DNA from: Candidatus Sungiibacteriota bacterium
GTDB taxonomy: Bacteria; Patescibacteriota; Minisyncoccia; Sungbacterales; HO2-52-23
DNA length: 39,058 nucleotides
Direction: 5' to 3'
Assembly: GCA_016432465.1 (NCBI GenBank)
Contig: CP066690.1
Span: 747,666 to 786,723 of the forward strand
Part shown: positions 1 through 7,825 of the stretch, piece by piece
How the letters are laid out: each line of letters starts with the position of its first letter
Numbering within the stretch: the stretch's first letter is position 1
Notes under the pieces: generated by a model
The model's input: the letters and a program-made list of their open reading frames with translations, nothing else
The model's database searches: none
Told to the model about the DNA's origin: nothing
Position numbers and translations under genes: made by a program

Positions 1-99
1 AGGAGGCGATAAACGCTCTCCGGCCCTTAGGTGCGCCAGCGCACCCGCTATCTTTCAAGTATAGCAAATCCCAAGTAATCTGTCAAGCGGCCTAATTTT

Positions 100-143
100 T
101 GTATTGTGCACTTAAAACCGATCGGTTTTAAGTGCACAATACA
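100..143. repeat. 44-bp perfect palindrome
   Basis: The two halves are exact reverse complements (half-site TGTATTGTGCACTTAAAACCGA, split here as TGTATTGTGCAC + TTAAAACCGA). It lies 32 bp past the stop of the leftmost glycosyltransferase, where a terminator would be expected. Neither strand has a T-run directly after the hairpin, so it is not a canonical intrinsic terminator. A smaller 7-bp GC-rich hairpin lies at 30-45. I see no gene in positions 1-175. Confidence 0.8.
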
Positions 144-175
144 GTAAACCAAACTTAAATTATTAGTTTAGAGAA

Positions 176-1981
176 CTATGGCAATTTGTATATAAAAATT
201 GAGCCAATTTGGGCAACTGGGGGATAGGGTTTTAACCACTCATAAGAGTCTTCGGGTTTACGGATAAATCCCGGCGCGGGAGTTCCAAATGCGCTTTGTC
301 TGAAAGTTGCGGAGATGGCAAACCAGTCATGCGCTGGTCCCCGGCCTGACCACCAGCCCTCAAATTTATCATCTAAATAATATTTCGGATCTCCGCCGCC
401 AAAATAATCCACGGCAATTTTTTCTATTTTATTTTTCTCAACATATTGCGCAAGGCGTTTTAAATCTTGTCCCCAGTCATAATTGGAATCAACTGCGATT
501 TTCCATCCGGAACGCGAACCGCCGGCAAATTCATTATAGTAGGTCATAAAATGCGGATATGCGCTTACGGTTCCCAAGGTGAGCCATAAAATCATAAGCG
601 CCACAAAAATATACTTGGGCACCGATTTTACAAAAATTTGATAAATTATTTTCAGCCACTCAATCCAATTTTGTGGCGTAGAAATTTTGTGAAAACGCAG
701 CCATTCTGTAATTTGTTTCGCCACCAGTAAATAGATAAAAGGAAAAGTTGGCAGTACGTGGCGCACGCCGATATTTAACGGCGATTTTATGGAGATTAAC
801 CAGTAAAATGCTATAAAAACAAGCGCGGAAAATTCAATAAAATGATTTTCAATCCACCCCCGTCCTCCTCCGAAGTCGAACTTCCTTAGGAAGTTCGACT
901 TCTTTATGCTAAACCAAACGGCAACTAACGTTAAAACATGCAGTGCCAGCGGTTCTTTTAAAAGATAAAGGAGTGGAAAGTAGCTCCGCGAGCCGGTATT
1001 TGATACCTCGCCTAAGAAAAATTGGGTGTTTCCGCCGAGCGCCCGTTGATTAACCATCAAAACCCCAAGCAAATACTGTCCCAAGGGCCGTGTAATTTTA
1101 TTTTTAACAAGCGCAATATCAAAATCCACCGGCGGCCGGAAACCGTAGGACGAAAGAAGAAATTCAGTGTCGCGGAGTTGACGCGCTTGAGGATAGTTCC
1201 AAGTGAACGGCACATATACGAGCCAGACGAGCAGCATTCCCAAAACTCCGACCATTGCTATTTTCCAAAGATACCGCAGGCCAACACGTACTCGTTCGTG
1301 AAAATGCAGGTTGGGTTGCGAAAAGACCCAGAAAATCCAGAGCAGGCCGTAGAGCGGGATAAGAAGAATGAGTGAAAATTTAATTAACTGCGCAACCCCA
1401 AAGGCAAGGGCCGAGACCAGCAGATTTTTCCAGGTTGGAGCTTCAAGAAATTTAAGAAAAGTAATTATACCGATAAAAAATCCAAAAGCCGCGCCCAAAT
1501 CGGTAGTAACGTAGCGCGAATGTGTGAGAAAAGTAGGAGAGAAAGCAAAAAACGTAAGTGCGAGCAAGGCTACCGTATTTCCAAACCGCTTTTTGGTCCA
1601 GTCAAAAAATAGCCAGCCAAAAAGAATAGCAAGAAGAATAAGCGGAAAGCGCGACCAGAAAATTATTTTGTCAGCATTGTTGCCGGAATTGTATAAAAAT
1701 TTTGTTCCTTGTGCCCATTGGCCATTGATATCGTCTTGCCAGTAAGGAGTATCGGTTGGGAAATGGGGTTTTGTAAAGATTTGTCCGGATAGTGCGGCCA
1801 GCGCCTTCAAAAGCGGCGGGTGCTCGGGATTTAGACGATAGTCAAGTTGAGTGACATATCCAAACCCTGCCGGAATGTGCGCTAGTTCATCCATAATGGC
1901 TGAATCATTACGAATTGAATCAAGCATGAGAAAAAGCATTACGAGGAGTATGGTAGCTGCCCCTATGTTGACTTTTTTCAT
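176..1981 (-). CDS. GT39/PMT-like membrane glycosyltransferase
   Basis: This is a 601-aa polytopic membrane protein of the GT-C fold, resembling dolichyl-phosphate-mannose protein mannosyltransferases and ArnT-like enzymes. Such enzymes move a sugar from a lipid-phosphate donor to a protein or lipid on the outer face of the membrane. The first helix is followed by an acidic pair (D31-E32, in DELAHIPAG) in the first outside loop, the expected GT-C catalytic position. A tail motif (NYDWGQDLKRL) precedes a soluble C-terminal end. I chose the ATG at 1981 because TATACT sits exactly 7 nt upstream and a hydrophobic helix follows; a longer frame to 2077 adds a polar stretch without a ribosome site. 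A 31-bp palindrome at 872-902 is translated in frame in a loop between helices. Donor and acceptor cannot be told from sequence. Confidence 0.85.
   Translation of the reverse strand: MKKVNIGAATILLVMLFLMLDSIRNDSAIMDELAHIPAGFGYVTQLDYRLNPEHPPLLKALAALSGQIFTKPHFPTDTPYWQDDINGQWAQGTKFLYNSGNNADKIIFWSRFPLILLAILFGWLFFDWTKKRFGNTVALLALTFFAFSPTFLTHSRYVTTDLGAAFGFFIGIITFLKFLEAPTWKNLLVSALAFGVAQLIKFSLILLIPLYGLLWIFWVFSQPNLHFHERVRVGLRYLWKIAMVGVLGMLLVWLVYVPFTWNYPQARQLRDTEFLLSSYGFRPPVDFDIALVKNKITRPLGQYLLGVLMVNQRALGGNTQFFLGEVSNTGSRSYFPLLYLLKEPLALHVLTLVAVWFSIKKSNFLRKFDFGGGRGWIENHFIEFSALVFIAFYWLISIKSPLNIGVRHVLPTFPFIYLLVAKQITEWLRFHKISTPQNWIEWLKIIYQIFVKSVPKYIFVALMILWLTLGTVSAYPHFMTYYNEFAGGSRSGWKIAVDSNYDWGQDLKRLAQYVEKNKIEKIAVDYFGGGDPKYYLDDKFEGWWSGRGPAHDWFAISATFRQSAFGTPAPGFIRKPEDSYEWLKPYPPVAQIGSIFIYKLP
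872..902. repeat. In-frame palindromic insert (copy 1)
   Basis: GAAGTCGAACTTCC, a TTA centre, then the exact reverse complement: 14-bp perfect arms inside the coding region of the glycosyltransferase. It encodes part of a hydrophilic loop (SNFLRKFDF). The same 13-bp arm core recurs in the second glycosyltransferase at 3609-3665, which suggests a mobile palindromic element tolerated in protein loops. Confidence 0.8.
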
Positions 1982-1988
1982 AGAATAG

Positions 1989-1994
1989 AGTATA
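1989..1994 (-). promoter_or_regulatory. -10 box TATACT, leaderless start
   Basis: TATACT on the minus strand is followed by exactly 7 nt and then the ATG at 1981. Transcription would therefore begin at or next to the start codon. No clear -35 box is seen. Confidence 0.55.
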
Positions 1995-2077
1995 ATTAGA
2001 ATATACAGTTTAGATTTTAATCTCGGCTTTATTATAGCAAAAATCAGGCCATTCCACGAGAAGAAAGGGGGAGTCAA

Positions 2078-2293
2078 ATGGCCAAGAAGGTGCAGGCGGC
2101 CCAGTCAAAGCCAGTCGTCAAGCCGTCGCAGCAGGTTTCTGCGGGCGGCGGCCCCATGGGGAAGTTCGCCATGAAGGGCGCTGTTGTATTCGGTGGTGCC
2201 CTCAACCCCACGCATTGGAGGGAGGAAATCCTCCGACGGGGGGCGACCATTCTCGAGGAGGGCGAAGGCTGGTTGAGCTACGGCATAGCGTAG
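2078..2293 (+). CDS. 71-aa orphan hypothetical protein
   Basis: Not recognised. The ATG has a strong ribosome site (AAAGGGGGAG, 4-5 nt before it), and a terminator follows the stop, so it looks like a self-contained transcription unit. The N-terminal third is Lys/Gln/Ser/Pro-rich and probably disordered. The rest (GKFAMKGAVVFGGALNPTHW onward) looks like a small folded segment, without membrane helix or signal peptide. Its codons are noticeably GC-richer at third positions than those of both flanking glycosyltransferases, which point the other way; this suggests a separately acquired gene. Confidence 0.6.
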   Translation: MAKKVQAAQSKPVVKPSQQVSAGGGPMGKFAMKGAVVFGGALNPTHWREEILRRGATILEEGEGWLSYGIA

Positions 2294-2315
2294 GCCGTGG
2301 CCCAGCCGAGGAGTC

Positions 2316-2358
2316 AGGAGCGGTGTATGGGTTTTGCCCAGCCGCTCCTTTCAATTTA
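2316..2358 (+). terminator. Intrinsic terminator of the 71-aa gene
   Basis: AGGAGCGG (2316-2323) pairs with CCGCTCCT (2342-2349), with an additional TGGG/CCCA pairing inside, followed by TTCAATTT. It lies 20 bp past the stop of the small + strand gene and overlaps the 3' end of the convergent glycosyltransferase. Confidence 0.65.
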
Positions 2359-3988
2359 CCAAAATTACGAAATCTCCCGGGACTTTAATCTTTAGACCCT
2401 CAAATTTTTCTTGAATGTTTTTTATAAGTTTTCTATCACCGCCGTTGAGAAATGCGATCACCGTCTTTTGTTGAGGCAAAACCTCTATAGCAGAGACCAT
2501 AGAGGTTTCGTCTCTATAGGGTATATATGTAATATTTTTTTCCATGCGCTCTTTTTTTCTAAATGTATTCGTGGCGAACATTACGGTTTGGGTCGGAGCA
2601 GGGATGCCACGGATATCAACTCCGAGCATATTTACCACTACATATTTTTTTACATCATTCGGCAATCCATTTAGATACTGCCCCAAGTGCCAGATATCCG
2701 TAGAGAAAGCAAAATAAGAGTTGGGATTATAGGCCCACTGAACGAAATACTGTTGGAATGTGTACAACGGAATAAAAAGCAGGGTCAGCATTCCAAGTAT
2801 AAAGACCTCTTTTTTAATACGCTCCAGCTGGCCTGTATACTGCGGCCATTTTATCTTCTGCTTTTCAAGCCAGTCTTTGACTTTGTGATAAATCCACCAA
2901 GACCCAAAACCCGAAAGAATCATAATCGGCGGAATCATGCCAATAGAGCGAAGGGCGTGCGGTAGTCCTTCGCGGGTAAGGGTGGCAGGAAGCGACATAA
3001 AGAAAAGCCATGCTATCAAGGTTAAACCTTGGTAACCAGGGGCTAACCTTGATAGCGCTAAGATGCCGATAGTGGCAAGTATTCCGTACGGCAGAAATGG
3101 TTGACAATCAAAATTGTGCCGCCAGTTACAGTCTCCGCCGCCGGGTACAAAAAACATACCTAAGGTTTTGGCATTGGATTTAACAAATTCTAAAGCCTGA
3201 TTTTTTGCCGAAAAAACAGATACCTCACCTGCCCGTCCTATAAAATCCTGGGGATTTTCAAAAAAATAAAGTGCGAGCGGCAGACCCACCAAGATGTTTA
3301 CTAAAAGAAAAAGTGCCACTAGGCATGGTATACAGTTTGTTTCTTTGTTTTTCCACCAACGAATAAGATAGATAATAATTGGTACTGCCAAAACAAAAGG
3401 CATAAACCTGAAAGCAATATAGGTATGGAATCCAAGGCCGGTAAATATACCGGCTGCGATTATGCTCCACAATTTCCCCGTACGCAGGCCTTTGAGTAAA
3501 AAATATAGAGCAAAACTGGCAAAAAATGGCACCATAATTGCGCGAAATCCAATGCGGGAAAAATTGATGTGCCAGAAACTCACGGCAAGAAAGAAACTGG
3601 TAAGGAGAGCGATTGAAGTCGAACTTCGCTCACTTCGCTCATGATTGAAGTTCGACTTCAATCGCAAGAGTTCGCGCGTCAAGAGGAATATCCCCAATAT
3701 CGTCAAAGTCCCAAAAAAGGCGCTTACTATCCGCAACGCCCAAGGCACGTTTCCGAAAAGCCCCAACGCTATTGCCTGCAAATTAATAAAAAGACCCTCA
3801 CGGCCGTTGTTTTCTGGATAAAATGTTTTGAAGTCACCCGTGGCAAGCGCCTCTAGGGCATTATTGCCGTTCATGGCTTCATCCGGATAAAGTCCCAACG
3901 GGATTTCGGTGATAAGATAAAAACGGAAAAATGCACCAAGGGCCAGAATACCTAATAAAATTAACAAGACACCGGTTCGTTTACTCAT
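2351..3988 (-). CDS. GT39/ArnT-like membrane glycosyltransferase
   Basis: This is a 545-aa multi-spanning protein, a second GT-C type glycosyltransferase. The first helix is followed by LGLYPDEAMNGNNAL with the acidic pair D36-E37, the usual metal/catalytic site of PMT/ArnT-like enzymes. About ten further hydrophobic segments and a soluble C-terminal tail follow. It is divergently transcribed from the VirD4-like operon; the 27-bp gap holds overlapping -10 boxes for both directions. The start is the ATG at 3988, with TATAGT 7 nt upstream. A 57-bp palindromic insert (3609-3665) is translated in frame within a loop between two helices. The acceptor is unknown; surface polymer or glycoprotein is likely. 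Confidence 0.82.
   Translation of the reverse strand: MSKRTGVLLILLGILALGAFFRFYLITEIPLGLYPDEAMNGNNALEALATGDFKTFYPENNGREGLFINLQAIALGLFGNVPWALRIVSAFFGTLTILGIFLLTRELLRLKSNFNHERSERSSTSIALLTSFFLAVSFWHINFSRIGFRAIMVPFFASFALYFLLKGLRTGKLWSIIAAGIFTGLGFHTYIAFRFMPFVLAVPIIIYLIRWWKNKETNCIPCLVALFLLVNILVGLPLALYFFENPQDFIGRAGEVSVFSAKNQALEFVKSNAKTLGMFFVPGGGDCNWRHNFDCQPFLPYGILATIGILALSRLAPGYQGLTLIAWLFFMSLPATLTREGLPHALRSIGMIPPIMILSGFGSWWIYHKVKDWLEKQKIKWPQYTGQLERIKKEVFILGMLTLLFIPLYTFQQYFVQWAYNPNSYFAFSTDIWHLGQYLNGLPNDVKKYVVVNMLGVDIRGIPAPTQTVMFATNTFRKKERMEKNITYIPYRDETSMVSAIEVLPQQKTVIAFLNGGDRKLIKNIQEKFEGLKIKVPGDFVILVN
3609..3665. repeat. In-frame palindromic insert (copy 2)
   Basis: Two perfect 19-bp arms (GCGATTGAAGTCGAACTTC and its reverse complement) flank a 19-bp centre containing TTCGCTCACTTCGCTCATGA. 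The total length of 57 bp is a multiple of three. Its inner arm core GAAGTCGAACTTC equals that of the insert at 872-902. It encodes a polar loop (KSNFNHERSERSSTS) between membrane helices. Confidence 0.85.
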
Positions 3989-3995
3989 TGTGTTT

Positions 3996-4008
3996 ACTAT
4001 ACTATAAT
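3996..4008. promoter_or_regulatory. Divergent overlapping -10 boxes
   Basis: TATAGT (4001-3996, minus strand) lies 7 nt before the glycosyltransferase ATG at 3988, and TATAAT (4003-4008, plus strand) lies 7 nt before the ATG at 4016. The whole intergenic gap is 27 bp, so both transcripts are predicted to be leaderless and the two promoters to compete for polymerase. Confidence 0.65.
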
Positions 4009-4015
4009 AGACTAT

Positions 4016-4447
4016 ATGGTTGAAGATCAGGAGAAACCCTCAGCCGAGGAAGAAATCCGGCAATTGGAGCAAAAACTTGAAGAAAAAAAGCGCGAGTTTG
4101 CCCTGCGCGGTGTTGAGGTGCCCGAAGAAAAAGAGCTGTTGCGTGAAGTTCTGCGAAAACAGGTTGAAGAGGTTCGTCCTCCGCTCTCCACCCCGGCCGT
4201 AACCCCTCCTGCCGGAGCGCACTTACTAACGGATGACCTGAAGAAAAAAGCCGACGAAGTTAAAAATCAGGAGGAGCGGGAAACGCAGGTTCGTACCTTG
4301 ATTGAGATTGCCTTAACACGCGGTATAAATAATGCCGTTAAGGTCGCCGAGTCTGCCACGCCCTATCTTTTAGACGAGCTGCATGATCACTTGGTGGACG
4401 ACTACTACGATAAACTTGTCCAACTTAGAAAGATAAAGAAGTTATAA
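4016..4447 (+). CDS. Small coiled-coil partner of VirD4-like ATPase
   Basis: This 143-aa soluble, highly charged protein has a Glu/Lys-rich coiled coil (about residues 1-50), a Pro-rich hinge (about 54-68) and a helical C-terminal domain (about 70-143). It has no signal peptide or membrane helix. It is the first gene of an operon with the large ATPase, 11 bp downstream, which suggests it is an accessory subunit. I do not recognise a named family; the pairing with this ATPase type is one I associate with CPR genomes, from memory only. The start is set by TATAAT 7 nt upstream (leaderless). Confidence 0.6.
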   Translation: MVEDQEKPSAEEEIRQLEQKLEEKKREFALRGVEVPEEKELLREVLRKQVEEVRPPLSTPAVTPPAGAHLLTDDLKKKADEVKNQEERETQVRTLIEIALTRGINNAVKVAESATPYLLDELHDHLVDDYYDKLVQLRKIKKL

Positions 4448-4458
4448 ATTTTATTTCT

Positions 4459-6900
4459 GTGGACGAGCTTACTATTTTTTATACGTATCTACTATTGCTT
4501 TTTATCATTGTACTTGGCGTTATCTTTGTTTTGGTTCTTAGAACATCGGTGCGCCGCGGACTTATAAGCCGCTCACTTAACCTCGGTCTGCTTTTGGTAC
4601 GTTTCAGTATTTCTCCGCCAGCGCAGGAGTCAACTCTACAGCAGATTCGGGAAAAAATTGCGCTTATGGAGCAATTTTACAACCATTTGGTTTTGGTTCG
4701 CGACAAATGGTGGAAGACCCTACTTTACGGAAAACCGGTTTTTGCGTTGGAGCTAACTGTTCCTTCCGTGGGCGAGGAGATTTCTTTTTATGTTGCCGTA
4801 CCCCGCCGTCTTACCGGATCGGTAGAAAAAATTATTCAGGGTATTTTCCCCGATGCCAACGTGGAAGAGTCGCGCGACTACAATATTTTTAATCCCGGAG
4901 GAGCGGTTTCTGCTTCTTATATCAGGCTAAAAGAAAATAAATATCTGCCAGTGCGAACTTATCAAAAAATTGAGGGAGACCCCATGAAGGAACTTACCAA
5001 TGTTTTCACCAAACTCGCTAAAAGTGGGGAAGGGGCGGCGCTCCAGATTGTGGCGCGTCCGGCCCGGAAAAAATGGCGCAAGATTTTAAAGGATCACGCC
5101 AAACGTGTTTTTCACGGCAAAAAAGAAAAAAGCGATGTTTTGCTTGGTGCGGTTAGCGCGGCCGGAGAAGTTTTCTCCGCCTCTCCCAAAGAGACCCCGG
5201 CCGCAAAAGCACAGGAAGGGCCTAAGCGCCTGACGCCTCTGGAGGAAGATTTTGTACGTTCTCTTGAAGCTAAGGCGTCCAAGGCGCTTTTTGAATCAAA
5301 TATCCGCGTGCTTGCTTCTGCTCCGACTGAGGAACGGGCTCGCGTCATTGCCGCCGGACTTGAAGCCGCGTTTATGCAGTTTAGCGACCCCAACGCCAAT
5401 AGTTTCAAGGTGGAGCAGAGTCGCGGGCACGCGCAAAAAGGAATTATTTTTAACTTTTCTTTCCGGGGATTTGATGAGCGCAAAAAAATAATTTTGGGGA
5501 GTGAGGAGTTAACGTCCATCTTCCATTTCCCGAATGTTTTTCTGGAAACCCCGCATATAAAAATTGTGAAAGCGCGTGAAGCCGTACCGCCTGTCAGTCT
5601 CCCGCGTGAGGGATTGCTTTTGGGATACAATGTTTTTCGGGGCGAGACCACCGAGGTTCGGATGCTGGAAGAAGACCGCAGACGGCATCTTTATACAATA
5701 GGGCAAACAGGCACAGGAAAATCAGTATTTCTGGAAAATATGATTATTCAGGATATTGAAGCAGGAAAGGGTGTGGGCGTAATTGATCCGCACGGAGATT
5801 TGGTGGAGCGTATTCTTGGGTTTATACCCCGTCATCGCTTGCAGGACGTTATTTATTTCAATCCCGGGGACGTGGCGCGGCCCATGGGATTAAATATGTT
5901 GGAGTATGATCCTAATTATCCGGAGCAGAAGACTTTTATCGTCAATGAACTTCTATCCATTTTTGACAAACTTTATAATATGTCCATTGCCGGAGGGCCG
6001 ATGTTTGAGCAGTATTTCCGTAATGCCACGCTGCTTGTAATGGACGATCCAAAGTCAGGAAATACGCTGTTAGAAATTGAGCGCGTACTTACTGATAAAA
6101 CATTCCGGGATCTTAAACTTTCACGCACTTCAAACATTGTTGTAAAAAACTTCTGGACGCAGATTGCGGAGAAAGCCGGAGGGGAAGCGGCTTTGCAGAA
6201 CATGGTTCCTTATGTGGCTTCCAAGTTTGATAATTTCGTGGCCAACGAAATTATGCGGCCTATTATTGCGCAGGAAAAATCCGCTTTTAATTTCCGCGAA
6301 GTGATGGATAGCCAAAAGATTCTTCTGGTAAATCTTTCCAAGGGCCGCTTGGGCGATTTAAACTCTTCATTGATCGGACTCATCATGGTGGGCAAGATGT
6401 TGATGGCTTCACTTTCGCGCGTCGATTTGCCCGAGGAGAGGCGTCGTGACTTTTATCTTTATATTGATGAGTTTCAAAACGTAACCACAGATTCCATTGC
6501 AACCATACTTTCCGAGGCGCGCAAATACCGGCTTGACCTTACAATTACCCATCAATTTATTGGACAACTTAAAGAAGAGATTAAAAAAGCAGTTTTTGGA
6601 AACGTGGGGTCAATGGTTTCGTTTAGAATCGGTTCAGATGATGCTGAATTTGTTGCCAAACAATACAAGCCAATGTTCGGCGAGCAGGACCTTCTTAATA
6701 TTGACAATTACAATTGTTACGTGAAGCTGCTTATCAACGGGCAAACCACACCGCCCTTTAGTATGAAGACTTATTCTTCGCAGAAAGGGGATAGAGAGAC
6801 TGCCGAAACAGTAAAGGAAATTTCACGCACTAAATACGGCCGGCCGCGCGAGGAAGTGGAACGCGAGATTATAGAAAGACATGAGAGGCCGGCGGTTTAA
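4459..6900 (+). CDS. VirD4/TraG/HerA-type membrane ATPase
   Basis: This 813-aa protein has one N-terminal membrane helix (about residues 7-27), a long cytoplasmic region and a RecA-like motor domain of the HerA/VirD4 superfamily. Walker A is GQTGTGKS (residues 415-422), followed by GVIDPHGDLVERIL, a hallmark of type IV coupling-type ATPases; Walker B is YLYIDEFQN (D670-E671), and ITHQFIGQL matches the downstream sensor motif. The likely role is pumping DNA or protein across the membrane, or type IV secretion/conjugation-like transfer. No VirB4, relaxase or other conjugation gene is nearby, so this is not an ordinary conjugation locus. The start codon is GTG, 11 bp after the small partner gene. 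A GtrA-like gene follows after 15 bp. Confidence 0.8.
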   Translation: MDELTIFYTYLLLLFIIVLGVIFVLVLRTSVRRGLISRSLNLGLLLVRFSISPPAQESTLQQIREKIALMEQFYNHLVLVRDKWWKTLLYGKPVFALELTVPSVGEEISFYVAVPRRLTGSVEKIIQGIFPDANVEESRDYNIFNPGGAVSASYIRLKENKYLPVRTYQKIEGDPMKELTNVFTKLAKSGEGAALQIVARPARKKWRKILKDHAKRVFHGKKEKSDVLLGAVSAAGEVFSASPKETPAAKAQEGPKRLTPLEEDFVRSLEAKASKALFESNIRVLASAPTEERARVIAAGLEAAFMQFSDPNANSFKVEQSRGHAQKGIIFNFSFRGFDERKKIILGSEELTSIFHFPNVFLETPHIKIVKAREAVPPVSLPREGLLLGYNVFRGETTEVRMLEEDRRRHLYTIGQTGTGKSVFLENMIIQDIEAGKGVGVIDPHGDLVERILGFIPRHRLQDVIYFNPGDVARPMGLNMLEYDPNYPEQKTFIVNELLSIFDKLYNMSIAGGPMFEQYFRNATLLVMDDPKSGNTLLEIERVLTDKTFRDLKLSRTSNIVVKNFWTQIAEKAGGEAALQNMVPYVASKFDNFVANEIMRPIIAQEKSAFNFREVMDSQKILLVNLSKGRLGDLNSSLIGLIMVGKMLMASLSRVDLPEERRRDFYLYIDEFQNVTTDSIATILSEARKYRLDLTITHQFIGQLKEEIKKAVFGNVGSMVSFRIGSDDAEFVAKQYKPMFGEQDLLNIDNYNCYVKLLINGQTTPPFSMKTYSSQKGDRETAETVKEISRTKYGRPREEVEREIIERHERPAV

Positions 6901-6915
6901 CATAGATCATCTCAT

Positions 6916-7524
6916 ATGACTAACAGCAAAGTTGATTATTATATCGCTATTTTAGTTGGGTTTCTAACCGGCGTATTTGTCCTGCCCACGCTTTTTAATC
7001 TTGGCCTTCGCGAGCGGATAATTTTTTTGGCGCTTCCTCTGGCAGTACCCGTTATTTTTGTTGCGGGTATATGGGTGGGCGGTTTTGTGTCGCGCTGGTT
7101 TGGTTTTTTTTCGCAACTTTCCAAGTTTGCCGCTGTGGGATTTTTAAATACGGCTATTGATTTTGGAGTGCTTAATGTTTTGAGTATTCTAACCGGAGTT
7201 ACCGGAGGATTTATTTTGGGCGGGGTCAATGTGCCCGGATTTTCTTTGGCTGTTATTAATAGTTATTTTTGGAATAAATTTTGGGTTTTCAGAGACAGAA
7301 CCGAGAAGGGCGTTTTTGAAGATTTTCCCAAGTTTCTTGCCGTGACTCTCTTGGGACTCCTTTTGAATAGCGGAATTGTGGTATTTATTACCACTTATGT
7401 TCCGCCGATTCTGCCTGTGGGCCAGGATGTTTGGCTTAATATAGCCAAAGCCGCGGCCACGGCCGTTGCCTTGGTCTGGAATTTTGTGGGATATAAATTT
7501 TTGGTGTTTCGTACGAAGGTTTAG
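6916..7524 (+). CDS. GtrA-like membrane protein
   Basis: This 202-aa protein has an N-terminal pair of helices (about residues 8-60) followed by a GtrA-like four-helix core (about 67-200). Typical family signatures are FAAVGFLNTAIDFGVLN, NSYFWNKFWVF and a closing W-N-F-x-x-Y-K-F-x-V-F. GtrA proteins are thought to move undecaprenyl-phosphate-linked sugars across the membrane for surface polymer modification. This fits the two GT-C enzymes nearby, which would use such lipid-linked donors. It is probably co-transcribed with the ATPase upstream. The extra N-terminal helix pair makes it longer than the usual 120-150 aa. Confidence 0.8.
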   Translation: MTNSKVDYYIAILVGFLTGVFVLPTLFNLGLRERIIFLALPLAVPVIFVAGIWVGGFVSRWFGFFSQLSKFAAVGFLNTAIDFGVLNVLSILTGVTGGFILGGVNVPGFSLAVINSYFWNKFWVFRDRTEKGVFEDFPKFLAVTLLGLLLNSGIVVFITTYVPPILPVGQDVWLNIAKAAATAVALVWNFVGYKFLVFRTKV

Positions 7525-7721
7525 CGGGTGCCCTCGGGGTTCTCTTTTCGCGACACGTCTCGGCGGCTCCAGTGCCTAGGCCCTTCGGGCCGGCATCCCG
7601 GCGCTTCGCCGCCTAGGGACGGCCGCCTCGCTAAGGGTCGTCGCGATTTTCCTCGCTATCGCTCGGAGCCAAGCAAATCGCTCCTCCCATTGTCGCAAGA
7701 AAGAGAACCCCTCGGCCCGCT
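7523..7721. repeat. 199-bp GC-rich inverted-repeat element
   Basis: The outer arms 7523-7555 and 7690-7721 are near-perfect reverse complements sharing the core GGGGTTCTCTTT; the left arm begins in the GtrA stop codon. Inside are nested hairpins: GGCCC-TTC-GGGCC (7579-7591), CGGCG-CTT-CGCCG (7599-7611), and two copies of CCTAGG (7575-7580, 7612-7617) closing around them. No convincing gene lies within. It could be a MITE-like element or a structured RNA. Confidence 0.75.
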
Positions 7722-7754
7722 AAAATTCATATGGGGTTGGGTTTGGAGTAGTAG

Positions 7755-7783
7755 TTGACAACAGCAAGGTGGGGTGGTAAACT
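7755..7783 (+). promoter_or_regulatory. Near-consensus sigma-70 promoter
   Basis: TTGACA (7755-7760), a 17-bp spacer, and TAAACT (7778-7783) form the best consensus-like promoter in the window. It drives the secreted protein at 7826 with a leader of about 35 nt carrying a ribosome site. Confidence 0.85.
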
Positions 7784-7825
7784 ATTCTTTAGTTTCTACC
7801 TTGTTACGACGGAAAGGGGATAAGG

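Noticed and set aside
5112-5651. 179-aa minus-strand open frame inside the VirD4-like gene
   Set aside because: It is the shadow of a coding region with clear motifs on the + strand; no ribosome site or promoter, and a low-complexity Ser/Ala-rich translation.
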